DNA of 11,189 nucleotides from Steroidobacteraceae bacterium (GCA_025927665.1 JAICKZ010000089.1:1-11189); one strand, 5' to 3'. Positions 1 to 7,460 are shown, counted from the stretch's first letter. The notes: generated from the letters alone by a model not told the origin. Translations and numbers: made by a program.

Positions 1-1376
1 ACCGTGCCATCTTTCTCGCCCCAAGCAGCCGCTGGCAACAACACATGTGCGCATTGATTTGTATCGGTGTTCAATACCACATCAGAGACCACAACTAACT
101 CGCACTTCTGCAAGGCAGCGCGCACCTTATTGGCGTCGGGCATGCTGACCACCGGGTTGGTCGCGATAATCCATACCGCTTTGACTTTGCCAGTGTGAAT
201 GGCTTTGAATAAATCCACCGCCTTTAGTCCCGGCTTTTCTGCGATTGTCGGGCTGTTCCAAAATGTTTTTACGGTGTGACGATGTGCGGCATTATCCAAA
301 TCCATATGCGCAGCAAGCATATTTGCTAGCCCACCTACTTCACGTCCGCCCATGGCATTGGGTTGCCCGGTAATTGAAAACGGTCCCATGTCTGCTTTAC
401 CAATACGCCCTGTAAGCAAATGACAGTTGATAATACTGTTCGCCTTATCAGTTCCCTGTGACGATTGATTTACTCCTTGCGAATACAGTGTGATCACTTT
501 GTTGGTGTGCGCAAACAATTTATAAAATTCTTCCAACGCGCTTGCGCTTATGCCACAGGTTTTTGCTACCGATGCAATCGACCCCGCCGTATTGTCTGCG
601 ACGATCAATGCTTTGCTCAAGCCTTTGGTATGTTGATCAATAAAGGTCGCATCCTGAAATCCATGCTGATGAAGATAACTGAGTAAACCATTAAACAGCC
701 ATACATCGGTCCCCGATATGACTGGAAGGTGCAAATCAGCGCTGTCGCAAGTTGCTGTCCGCCGTGGATCAATCACCACAATCTTCAACAAAGGATTGTT
801 TTCTTTTGCTTTGATGATGCGTTGATACACAATAGGGTGACACCATGCCGTGTTCGAGCCCACCAAGACAATCAGTTCGGCTGCATCCAAATCGTTGTAA
901 TTAATCGGAACAACATCTTCACCAAAAGCACGTTTGTGAGCTGCCACCGCCGATGACATGCATAAACGCGAATTGGTATCGATATTCGCAGAACCGATAA
1001 AGCCCTTCATCAATTTGTTTGCGATGTAGTAATCTTCAGTCAGTAATTGACCTGATACGTAAAAAGCCAACGCATCAGGTCCATGATCAGCGATGACTTG
1101 TTTGAATTTATTGGCCACTTGATCAAGTGCGACATCCCAACTTACATCATTTAATTGGCCTTGATCATTGCGAGTACAAGGATTGAGCAAACGACCATCC
1201 AGTCCCAACGTTTCACCCAACGCTGAACCCTTGGAACATAGGCGGCCAAAATTGGCGGGATGATCCGGATCACCATTCACCACAATACTTTGTGGTGAAG
1301 TAGTGACTTGCACTCCACAGCCTACGCCGCAATACGGACATGTGGTTTTTATGGTGGAAGAAGATTCGGTAGGCAT
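1..1376 (-). CDS. nasA: Assimilatory nitrate reductase catalytic subunit NasA (3' part beyond the window)
   Basis: Reduces nitrate to nitrite in the cytoplasm at a bis-MGD molybdenum centre, first step of nitrate assimilation. The 458 codons present are the N-terminal half. A [4Fe-4S] site is visible as C13, C16, C20 and C47 (CPYCGVGC then GRLCSKG). Molybdopterin oxidoreductase blocks follow: NSRLCMSSAV, then TGQPNAMGGREVGGLANM, then ATNPVVSMPDA, ending at WGEKDGT on the edge. There is no Tat signal, as expected for the soluble assimilatory enzyme rather than periplasmic NapA. The start is fixed by a TAA codon directly upstream of the ATG, and the Cys cluster begins 12 residues later. No good Shine-Dalgarno precedes it. 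It lies 220 bp after the NirD-flavoprotein gene on the same strand, probably last or late in the operon. Whether it carries the C-terminal [2Fe-2S] domain of Klebsiella NasA cannot be seen here. Confidence 0.95.
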   Translation of the reverse strand, partial: MPTESSSTIKTTCPYCGVGCGVQVTTSPQSIVVNGDPDHPANFGRLCSKGSALGETLGLDGRLLNPCTRNDQGQLNDVSWDVALDQVANKFKQVIADHGPDALAFYVSGQLLTEDYYIANKLMKGFIGSANIDTNSRLCMSSAVAAHKRAFGEDVVPINYNDLDAAELIVLVGSNTAWCHPIVYQRIIKAKENNPLLKIVVIDPRRTATCDSADLHLPVISGTDVWLFNGLLSYLHQHGFQDATFIDQHTKGLSKALIVADNTAGSIASVAKTCGISASALEEFYKLFAHTNKVITLYSQGVNQSSQGTDKANSIINCHLLTGRIGKADMGPFSITGQPNAMGGREVGGLANMLAAHMDLDNAAHRHTVKTFWNSPTIAEKPGLKAVDLFKAIHTGKVKAVWIIATNPVVSMPDANKVRAALQKCELVVVSDVVLNTDTNQCAHVLLPAAAWGEKDGT

Positions 1377-1596
1377 TTAGATAAAAATGATCAGGATAAG
1401 GAATTACAATGTGCAATGCTGAGCAAACCCTTGCTATGACTTCATTCCCGGAAAGTGGGAATCTAGTAAAACAAGTATCCCTGCTATCTGATTGGATTCC
1501 CGCCTTCGCGGGAATGACATTCTACTTCGTTGACATCGCTGTACAATTGCAATTGCAACATACATTGGCCAATCGACAAATTTAGCAGAGCAGGTA
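1377..1596. other. Intergenic gap between the NirD-flavoprotein gene and nasA
   Basis: These 220 bp interrupt an otherwise tightly packed operon. About a third is the inverted-repeat element at 1442-1517. The rest holds a short tandem CAATTG repeat near 1544-1555 and an AT-rich stretch just before nasA. I see no convincing sigma-70 or sigma-54 promoter for nasA and no intrinsic terminator with a T run, so I infer that nasA is transcribed by read-through, with low certainty. Open frames here translate through the repeat and are not genes. Confidence 0.6.
1442..1517. repeat. Inverted-repeat element (MITE/REP-like, dRS3-type palindromes at both ends)
   Basis: Two hairpins about 34 bp apart face each other. 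The left one (1444-1462) is ATTCCC, 7 nt, GGGAAT. The right one (1496-1515) is ATTCCCGCCTTCGCGGGAAT, an 8 bp stem with a 4 nt loop. The outer ends also form an imperfect inverted repeat: TCATTCCCGGAAAGTGGGAATC on the left matches the reverse complement of the right end, TCATTCCCGCGAAGGCGGGAATC. The right palindrome fits the pattern ATTCCC-N8-GGGAAT known for Neisseria dRS3 and similar short dispersed repeats of proteobacteria. No transposase is present. It sits in the gap between the NirD-flavoprotein gene and nasA. In RNA either hairpin could affect transcript stability or read-through, but neither is followed by a T run, so it is not an obvious intrinsic terminator. Confidence 0.75.
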
Positions 1597-3162
1597 TCAC
1601 GCACTCTCCGCCATGGCCGCGCCGAACAACAAGCGATCACGCATACTGCCCACATCACGCTGCTCATTCATCAAATCAAAGTAGAACGGCCCATCCTTGG
1701 CATCACCATACAACACGGCACCAATTACTTTGTTGTCTTCGATTACCACACGTTTGTAGATACCGCGTTTAGTATCTTTCATCACCAATGCTTCACTATT
1801 ACGTCCACCAATGAAATCGCCCATAGAGAACAAATCAATTCCAGTCACTTTCAACTGGGTCGAAGTCAATGAGCCGCGATAGTACGACATACCTTTTTCA
1901 GCAAGATGAATCGCGCAGACTCGCGCTTGATCCCATAACGGCGCCACCAAACCGTAACAGATGTTGCGATGTTGAACACATTCGCCCACGGCGTAAATGC
2001 TCGGATCAAAGGTTTGCATTGCATCGTCAACGATCACACCACGCTCACAGCGCAAACCAGCTTCTTTCGCTAGTTCAATATTCGGACGAATGCCCGCCGC
2101 CATGACTACCAGATCTGCATGCAGCTGTGAACCATCATCAAAACGTACTTCACCAACACGTTCATCACCGACGATCTCGACAGTTTTCGCATTCATCTTG
2201 AAATTAAGTCCACGTTTCTCCAACGACGCTTTCAATAATTCTGCTGCCGCTTTATCCAACTGACGTTCCATCAATGAATCCAACAAGTGTACAACGGTAA
2301 CATCCATGCCACGACGCTTAAGTCCATAAGCCGCTTCCAATCCTAATAGTCCACCGCCAATGACGACCGCGCGTTGATATTTTTTCGATGCGGCTAACAT
2401 CGTGTCTACATCCTGCAAGTCGCGGAAGGTCACCACACCTTGAAGCTTGTTGCCTGGTATCGGAAGAATGATGGGATTAGAACCCGTGGCGAGTAACACA
2501 CGATCATAGGGAAATACAGCACCCGATCTTGTTTTCACTACGCGACGTTTGCGATCAATAGAGATCGCCGGGTCATCACGATGTAGTTTGATGCCTTTCT
2601 CGTCATACCAACTCAACGGATTGATAATAATGTCGGCAATGGTTTTTTCACCAGACAATACCGGCGACAATAAAATTCGATTGTAATTGGCATGAGGCTC
2701 GGCACTAATCACCGTGATGTCATAAGCATTGGGTGCAAGTTGCAACAACTCTTCCACAGTGCGCATACCCGCCATGCCATTGCCAATCACGACCAACTTG
2801 CGACGACCGACTTTCTTAAGCGGTGTGCTTTGCAACCATACCTTGCCTTCCAACAAACGCACTGGATATGCAGCGATGGAGTTATCCGGATCTTCCAGAC
2901 AACGCCCGGTGACTAATGAGTAATGATGTTTGTATATGGGCGAGGCAACAACGGGATCACCGCCCAAATCACCCACGATGCCGCGCGAAATAACATTGGC
3001 TTCACTGGCTGGATCGTAATTATCCACTGCAAACAGCATGTCATCGAAACGAAAAATAGCAATTTGCTTGCCATCCACTAACGCACATACTCCCGTTTGC
3101 GGCGTGATGTCATCAAACTCGCAGATGACTTTCCATTCAGCGCGTGTCTGCGTCGCACTCAT
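1597..3162 (-). CDS. NirD nitrite reductase small-subunit domain fused to an FAD/NAD(P)-dependent flavoprotein (NasC/NasB-like)
   Basis: A 521-residue two-domain protein. Residues about 9-112 are a NirD-type Rieske fold: WKVICEFDDI at the start, ISRGIVGDLGGDPVVASPIYKHH in the middle, GRCLEDP near the end. The Cys-His ligands of true Rieske proteins are missing, as in E. coli NirD. After a linker of about 10 residues, residues 121-521 are a class-I pyridine-nucleotide-disulfide oxidoreductase: FAD loop IGNGMAG (126-132), ATGSNP (225-230), NAD loop GGGLLG (269-274), and YAVGECVQH (390-398). There is no BFD-type [2Fe-2S] domain. By family, NirD supports NirB, while the flavoprotein resembles the NADH-oxidising electron-transfer subunit of assimilatory nitrate reductase, so I infer it serves NasA. 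It overlaps nirB by 4 bp (ATGA), and its AAGGAGG Shine-Dalgarno lies inside the nirB end, supporting this start. NirD is normally a separate protein of about 110 residues. Confidence 0.9.
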   Translation of the reverse strand: MSATQTRAEWKVICEFDDITPQTGVCALVDGKQIAIFRFDDMLFAVDNYDPASEANVISRGIVGDLGGDPVVASPIYKHHYSLVTGRCLEDPDNSIAAYPVRLLEGKVWLQSTPLKKVGRRKLVVIGNGMAGMRTVEELLQLAPNAYDITVISAEPHANYNRILLSPVLSGEKTIADIIINPLSWYDEKGIKLHRDDPAISIDRKRRVVKTRSGAVFPYDRVLLATGSNPIILPIPGNKLQGVVTFRDLQDVDTMLAASKKYQRAVVIGGGLLGLEAAYGLKRRGMDVTVVHLLDSLMERQLDKAAAELLKASLEKRGLNFKMNAKTVEIVGDERVGEVRFDDGSQLHADLVVMAAGIRPNIELAKEAGLRCERGVIVDDAMQTFDPSIYAVGECVQHRNICYGLVAPLWDQARVCAIHLAEKGMSYYRGSLTSTQLKVTGIDLFSMGDFIGGRNSEALVMKDTKRGIYKRVVIEDNKVIGAVLYGDAKDGPFYFDLMNEQRDVGSMRDRLLFGAAMAESA

Positions 3163-5705
3163 ACCGCCTCCTTGATCGACATGTTGAAGTAGTGGCCGCG
3201 CTCTTCACTATTGGCGGGACGAATCTGTCCGCGTTCTTCAACAAAGACAATATTGTTGTCTGTTTGATCGGAGTTAACGAAACTGCGAAAGCGCTTCAAT
3301 GTCTCTGGCTCATTGATGGCTTTCTTCCATTCACATTCATACGTGTTCACAACATTGGCCATATCGGCTTCAAGTTCGGCACCGATGTTCAACTTGTCCT
3401 CAAGCACCACTTGTTTCAGATAGTCTAAACCACCTTCAAGATTTTCAAGCCATACTGAAGTACGTTGCAATCTATCTGCTGTGCGCACATAGAACATCAA
3501 AGTACGATCGATGTACTTGATTAATGTTTCCTTATCCAAGTCACTGGCCAGAAGATCCGCGTGACGTGGCTTCATACCACCATTGCCACACACATATAAA
3601 TTCCAGCCTTTTTCAGTTGCAATCACACCGATGTCTTTGCCTTGCGCTTCGGCACATTCACGCGTGCAACCCGAGACTGCAAATTTTATTTTGTGCGGTG
3701 AGCGTAATCCCTTGTAACGATTTTCAAGTTCAATCGCCAAACCCACACTGTCTTGTACACCATAACGACACCAGCTTGAACCCACGCAGGATTTCACCGT
3801 ACGCAATGCTTTCCCGTAAGCATGACCCGATTCAAATCCGGCATCGGTAAGCTCTTTCCAAATGAGTGGTAATTGATGAACTTGTGCTCCGAACATATCA
3901 ATGCGCTGACCACCGGTGATTTTGGTGTACAACTTGTATTTGTCGGCAATGGCACCAATGGTGATCAATTGCGTGGGAGAAATCTCGCCACCTGCAATGC
4001 GCGGTACCACCGAATACGTACCATCCTTTTGCATATTGGCAAGATAGTAATCATTGGTATCTTGTAACTGCGCCTTATCGCGCTTTAACACAAAGTCGTT
4101 ATAGATAGAGGCCATGATCGACCCTACTGAAGGTTTGCAGATATCACAACCACGACCATGACCATGCTTCTTGATCAACTCATCAAAAGTTTTTATTTGT
4201 CCGACTTTCACCAAGTGAAACAACTGTTGACGCGAGTAAGGAAAGTGTTCGCAGATATGATTGTTGACAGTGACACCTTTGCATTCCAATTCTGCTTTAA
4301 GAATCTGCCCAACCAGTGTGCTGCATCCGCCACATGATGTACCGGCCTTGGTATTTTTTTTCAACGCACCTAATGTCGTACAACCTGCATCGATCGCGGC
4401 GCATAACGCACCTTTACTGACGTTGTTGCAAGAACAGATTTGTGCGGAGTTCGGCAAGGCGCTCACGCCTATGGCCGCCGGTTTGGCAGCGCCTTCCATG
4501 TTCGGCAATATCAACTGTTCAGGATATTCCGGCAGTGGCATGGCATTGAGCATCATTTGCAACCAGTTGCCGTAGTCGCTGGCGTCACCCACCAAGATGC
4601 CGCCTAGTAGATACTTACCATCTTCACTTACCACCAACTTTTTATAGATCTGTTTGCGCTCATCGACAAATGAATAAGCACGTGCACCACTTAACTGACA
4701 CAGTGCATCACCCAGCGATGCGACATCGACACCCATCAATTTCAACTTGGTGCTCATGTCAGCACCGGTGAATGATGTTTCCTTTTCCAACAGATGATTC
4801 ACCACGGTTTGTGCCATTTGATAACCAGGTGCAACCAAACCGAAAATTTTTCCATTCCATAAGGCACATTCGCCAATGGCATAAATATCCGCATCGGAAG
4901 TTTGACATTGATTGTTAACCACAATGCCGCCACGAGGGCCCAACTCCAATCCTACTGCTTTGGCCAATGCATCTTGTGGACGAATACCCGCTGAAAACAC
5001 AATCATGTCAGTTTCTAAAAAACTGCCATCAGCAAAAATCATTTTGTGCAGATATTTTTCGCCCGCGACAATTTCCTTGGTGTTCTTATTCAAGTGAACA
5101 CCGACGCCCATAGATTCGATTTTTTTGCGTAACACCATGCCACCGGCATCGTCCAATTGCACTGCCATCAGGCGCGATGCAAATTCAACCACATGCGTTT
5201 CTAATCCTAAGTCCTTAAGCGCCTTTGCCGCTTCCAACCCAAGCAAGCCGCCACCAACGACCACACCTACTTTACTGTTCGCGCCTGCTTGCTTAATGGC
5301 TTCAAGATCTTCGATCGTGCGATATACAAAACAGCGTTCACGCTCACGCCCAGGAACCGGCGGTACAAATGGATAAGAGCCTGTCGCCATCACCAACTTG
5401 TCGTAAGCGAGTTCATGACCTTGAGCTGTACGCACCAATTTTTTTTCGCGATCGATGTGATTTGCACAGGCATTCAACTTCAAATCAATATTATTGCCGA
5501 TAAAAAAATTATCTTTCACCAGTGATAAGTCTTCTGCAGACTTGCCGGAGAAAAACCCCGTCAATCCTACGCGATCGTAAGCAGGCCGCGGCTCTTCACA
5601 CAGCACGGTGATGTCGAATTCGGAGTTAGCATCGACCAGCGATTCCAGAAAGCGATGACCCACCATGCCATTGCCAATCACCACGAGTTTTTGATTCACG
5701 CTCAT
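3159..5705 (-). CDS. nirB: NAD(P)H-dependent assimilatory nitrite reductase large subunit NirB
   Basis: Carries out the six-electron reduction of nitrite to ammonium in the cytoplasm. At 848 residues it has the usual length of the family (E. coli NirB is about 847). Domains in order: FAD-binding with IGNGMVG (10-16) and ATGS (107-110); NAD-binding with GGGLLG (151-156); YAIGEC (275-280); BFD-like [2Fe-2S] with C424, C426, C458 and C461; a second cysteine-containing segment (CEHFPYSRQQ at 485-494, then C520 and C523); and the sulfite/nitrite reductase domain. The siroheme-[4Fe-4S] ligands are intact: C640 and C646 (C-x5-C), then C680 and C684 (C-x3-C). It starts 19 bp after the transporter with GAGG about 8 nt upstream of the ATG, and overlaps the NirD fusion by 4 bp. 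It needs siroheme synthase, which is not in the window. Confidence 0.97.
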   Translation of the reverse strand: MSVNQKLVVIGNGMVGHRFLESLVDANSEFDITVLCEEPRPAYDRVGLTGFFSGKSAEDLSLVKDNFFIGNNIDLKLNACANHIDREKKLVRTAQGHELAYDKLVMATGSYPFVPPVPGRERERCFVYRTIEDLEAIKQAGANSKVGVVVGGGLLGLEAAKALKDLGLETHVVEFASRLMAVQLDDAGGMVLRKKIESMGVGVHLNKNTKEIVAGEKYLHKMIFADGSFLETDMIVFSAGIRPQDALAKAVGLELGPRGGIVVNNQCQTSDADIYAIGECALWNGKIFGLVAPGYQMAQTVVNHLLEKETSFTGADMSTKLKLMGVDVASLGDALCQLSGARAYSFVDERKQIYKKLVVSEDGKYLLGGILVGDASDYGNWLQMMLNAMPLPEYPEQLILPNMEGAAKPAAIGVSALPNSAQICSCNNVSKGALCAAIDAGCTTLGALKKNTKAGTSCGGCSTLVGQILKAELECKGVTVNNHICEHFPYSRQQLFHLVKVGQIKTFDELIKKHGHGRGCDICKPSVGSIMASIYNDFVLKRDKAQLQDTNDYYLANMQKDGTYSVVPRIAGGEISPTQLITIGAIADKYKLYTKITGGQRIDMFGAQVHQLPLIWKELTDAGFESGHAYGKALRTVKSCVGSSWCRYGVQDSVGLAIELENRYKGLRSPHKIKFAVSGCTRECAEAQGKDIGVIATEKGWNLYVCGNGGMKPRHADLLASDLDKETLIKYIDRTLMFYVRTADRLQRTSVWLENLEGGLDYLKQVVLEDKLNIGAELEADMANVVNTYECEWKKAINEPETLKRFRSFVNSDQTDNNIVFVEERGQIRPANSEERGHYFNMSIKEAV
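3163..3175 (-). promoter_or_regulatory. Strong Shine-Dalgarno for the NirD-flavoprotein gene, inside the nirB 3' end
   Basis: On the minus strand the last codons of nirB contain AAGGAGG followed by CGGT and the ATG. With the ATGA stop/start overlap this indicates coupled translation of NirB and the NirD fusion, fitting subunits needed in fixed ratio. The spacing of 4 nt is slightly short but usable. Confidence 0.7.
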
Positions 5706-5724
5706 ATAAGTATCCTCAGTCGAC

Positions 5725-7050
5725 TCACGCAGCTTCGTTCACAACGTTATTGCTAGCTAAGTTTCGCATTGCCAGTGCTGACGCATAAGCACGTCGTTCT
5801 TCACTCTTGTGTTCCTGACTGAAACGAATTGCGATGGCACACATAGAGCTGATCGCAACCAAGGTGCTCAATGTCAATAAACCTTGTTGAGTCGTTGCAG
5901 AACCTTTCATTAGAAATCCCGCCAACACCGCACCCACATTGCCGCCAGCACCGATAATGCCCGCAACGCCGCCTTTGGCTTTGCTATTGATAAATGGCGT
6001 AAGACTGTAAGTTGCGCCACAAGCCAGATGTGTAAAAAAACCAAAGACAAGCATGGCAATAAATGCAGCCTGTGCATCGGTGGACTTGGCAAACCATGTC
6101 AATCCCACACCTTCCGCTAAAATCAATACGAACAACCAGGTGGTACGTCCATCTAATCCTTTGTTGCGTGCGATCCAATCAGAGACGATGCCGCCGAACG
6201 CGCGCGCAAACAATGCCAACAAACCGAAACATCCGACATAGAGTCCAGCCGTTTTAATGTCGAGAGAAAAATGATCCACAAAGTAAATTGATGCGGTGTT
6301 GTGGATGGTGAGCTCTACGCCGAAACAAGCCGCATAGGTGACAAACAACATCCATACTCGATAATTACTGGCGGCAAGTTTGAAGCTGTCCCAGCCTTTG
6401 GTCGTTGGAACATACACAGCACCATCCAATGCGGTTGTATCCTTGGCGAATTTGAAATACACCACGGCCATGATCAGCATCATGATCCCCGGCACAAACA
6501 TGGCAACGCGCCACCCCATGGATTGCTCTACACCGAAGTAAGTTATCGCAGTCACAATCAACGGCATCAATGCTTGAGTTGCCCCACCGCCTGCGTTGCC
6601 CCACCCTGCGGTTGCCGCGTTGGCAGTACCGACGACATTGGGTGCGAACATGATTGAGGTATGAAATTGCGTAATGACGAACGATGCGCCTATCGCGCCG
6701 ATACATAAGCGAAAAAACAGAAAGCTCATGTAGCTGTGACTTAATGCAATGCCCATCACGGGAATGGCGCCCAATGCCAACAACCATGTATAAGTGAGTC
6801 GTGGACCAAAGCGATCGCACAACGGGCCAATGATCAAGCGTACAAAAATAGTGACGGCAACCGCGGCGATGTTGATGTTGGCAATTTGATCCTTGCTCAA
6901 GCCTAAATCATTACGAATGATGGGCATGAGTGGTGCGACAGCAAACCATGCAAAGAAACATACGAAGAAGGCCATCCAGGCAAGATGGAACACACGCATT
7001 GGCGTTGTGGAGAAACTCAGTAATCGAATGCGTGTCGCACGTTGATCCAT
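5725..7050 (-). CDS. NarK/NasA-family MFS nitrate/nitrite transporter
   Basis: A 441-residue polytopic inner-membrane protein of the nitrate/nitrite porter (NNP) family in the major facilitator superfamily. The two glycine-rich nitrate signatures are present: GWGNAGGG (149-156) and GAGGNVGAVLAGF (367-379). The MFS loop motif after the second helix is visible (GPLCDRFGPR, 75-84), and an arginine sits in FARAFGG (281-287), where the NarK family has a conserved substrate arginine. Hydrophobic helices occupy most of residues 20-410. It is the first gene of the operon, 30 nt after the leader terminator, with Shine-Dalgarno GAGGTGAT about 6 nt before the ATG. Its place ahead of nirB and nasA points to nitrate uptake for assimilation, perhaps with nitrite transport. 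Homology tools may call it narK or nasA; I leave the symbol open because naming differs between species. Confidence 0.95.
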   Translation of the reverse strand: MDQRATRIRLLSFSTTPMRVFHLAWMAFFVCFFAWFAVAPLMPIIRNDLGLSKDQIANINIAAVAVTIFVRLIIGPLCDRFGPRLTYTWLLALGAIPVMGIALSHSYMSFLFFRLCIGAIGASFVITQFHTSIMFAPNVVGTANAATAGWGNAGGGATQALMPLIVTAITYFGVEQSMGWRVAMFVPGIMMLIMAVVYFKFAKDTTALDGAVYVPTTKGWDSFKLAASNYRVWMLFVTYAACFGVELTIHNTASIYFVDHFSLDIKTAGLYVGCFGLLALFARAFGGIVSDWIARNKGLDGRTTWLFVLILAEGVGLTWFAKSTDAQAAFIAMLVFGFFTHLACGATYSLTPFINSKAKGGVAGIIGAGGNVGAVLAGFLMKGSATTQQGLLTLSTLVAISSMCAIAIRFSQEHKSEERRAYASALAMRNLASNNVVNEAA

Positions 7051-7080
7051 TGATATATCACCTCAAGAATTAATTGGCCG

Positions 7081-7137
7081 AAAAAAACGCCGCATCAGTT
7101 CATCAGCCGGGGGAGCAAGATGAGTGATGGCGGCGTT
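7081..7137 (-). terminator. Intrinsic terminator (attenuator) in the nas leader
   Basis: Read on the minus strand, a long stem is followed directly by seven T. The base is AACGCCGC (7137-7130) pairing with GCGGCGTT (7093-7086). It continues, with small bulges, as ATCA with TGAT (7128-7125 with 7097-7094) and TCATC with GATGA (7123-7119 with 7104-7100). The loop is CCCCC-rich. The T run is at 7087-7081. It lies downstream of the sigma-54 promoter and only 30 nt before the transporter start, so it would stop the operon's own transcript unless overcome. This is the arrangement known for nas leaders under NasR (Klebsiella) or NasT (Azotobacter, Pseudomonas) control. Confidence 0.85.
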
Positions 7138-7160
7138 GCCAAGTTTCACAACTAAATGTG
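7128..7160 (-). promoter_or_regulatory. Candidate ANTAR-protein antiterminator RNA (two adjacent hexaloop hairpins)
   Basis: Two 4 bp hairpins with six-nucleotide loops lie next to each other in the leader, separated by AAACU. The upstream one (7160-7147) is CACA-UUUAGU-UGUG. The downstream one (7141-7128) is UGGC-AACGCC-GCCA. The second loop has A at position 1 and G at position 4, the signature of RNA bound by ANTAR-domain antiterminators. Its loop and 3' arm are the same bases as the 5' arm of the terminator, so the two structures exclude each other. The first loop does not fit A1/G4, which weakens the match. By analogy with NasR or NasT, binding of an ANTAR regulator would hold these hairpins and let transcription proceed when nitrate or nitrite is present. 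That is inference; no ANTAR gene is in this window. Confidence 0.6.
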
Positions 7161-7210
7161 GTCTAGCAGAGTTAGAGGGAGGAAGAGGTCAACCCTGCTA
7201 TATTTAGTAT

Positions 7211-7226
7211 TGCAATGCTTGTGCCA
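7211..7226 (-). promoter_or_regulatory. Sigma-54 (RpoN) promoter of the nas operon
   Basis: On the minus strand TGGCACAAGCATTGCA matches the sigma-54 consensus TGGCAC-N5-TTGCA at every conserved base, including GG at -24 and GC at -12 with correct spacing. Transcription would start near 7200, giving a leader of about 150 nt before the transporter ATG, with the terminator inside it. Sigma-54 promoters need an enhancer-binding activator; for nitrate assimilation operons this is typically NtrC. Confidence 0.88.
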
Positions 7227-7341
7227 ACATTGATTCGGCAGCGATTTTTGCGAAATCAGCGGGATTTATGCAGATTATCAATTGCACAGCTCAGACATGT
7301 GCATCGACACTGAACGCTGTGAGTGCAGCACATGATGACTG

Positions 7342-7358
7342 CGCACGCTTATTGTGCG
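7342..7358. promoter_or_regulatory. Probable NtrC enhancer site
   Basis: CGCACGCTTATTGTGCG is a dyad with the spacing of the enterobacterial NtrC consensus (TGCAC-N7-GTGCA); the inner GCAC and GTGC match and the outermost base on each side differs. Its centre lies about 150 bp upstream of the predicted start near 7200, within the usual range for NtrC enhancers. More GCAC/GTGC half-sites lie between 7283 and 7331, including TGCAC-N11-GTGCA at 7283-7303, whose spacing does not fit a single NtrC dimer site. Confidence 0.6.
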
Positions 7359-7441
7359 ATGCAATGGTTATGTCTGCCCAGCACTGGATCGGATGATCGT
7401 GGCACTTTTGTAGATACAGTTTTATTTTTCAACGCAATGTA

Positions 7442-7460
7442 AATGATGAGTATCATTATT
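7442..7460. promoter_or_regulatory. Possible Fur-like palindrome (weak)
   Basis: AATGATGAGTATCATTATT contains the inverted repeat AATGAT-N4-ATCATT and agrees with the 19 bp E. coli Fur consensus at about 14 positions by hand alignment. The AATGAT and ATCATT arms are 3 bp further apart than in the ideal box, and no gene clearly starts nearby, so a function is doubtful. Confidence 0.25.

Noticed and set aside
1377..1596. A separate promoter for nasA in the 220 bp gap
   Set aside because: TTGCAC and similar hexamers occur, but none pairs with a good -10 at proper spacing, and no TGGCAC-N5-TTGC sigma-54 site is present.
1434..1667. Minus-strand 77-residue frame across the end of the NirD fusion and the repeat
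   Set aside because: Its C-terminal part is translation of the palindromic repeat (the SFPRRRES-type peptide commonly seen from such repeats), and the rest is an out-of-frame shadow of the fusion gene.
7268..7396. Plus-strand 42-codon open frame beginning MQIINCTAQT
   Set aside because: It overlaps the presumed NtrC site and activator half-sites upstream of the nas promoter, has only a weak GGGA upstream, and resembles no known protein.
7391..7415. Plus-strand TGGCAC near 7410 as a sigma-54 promoter
   Set aside because: The -12 GC element is missing at the required spacing and no gene follows on the plus strand.
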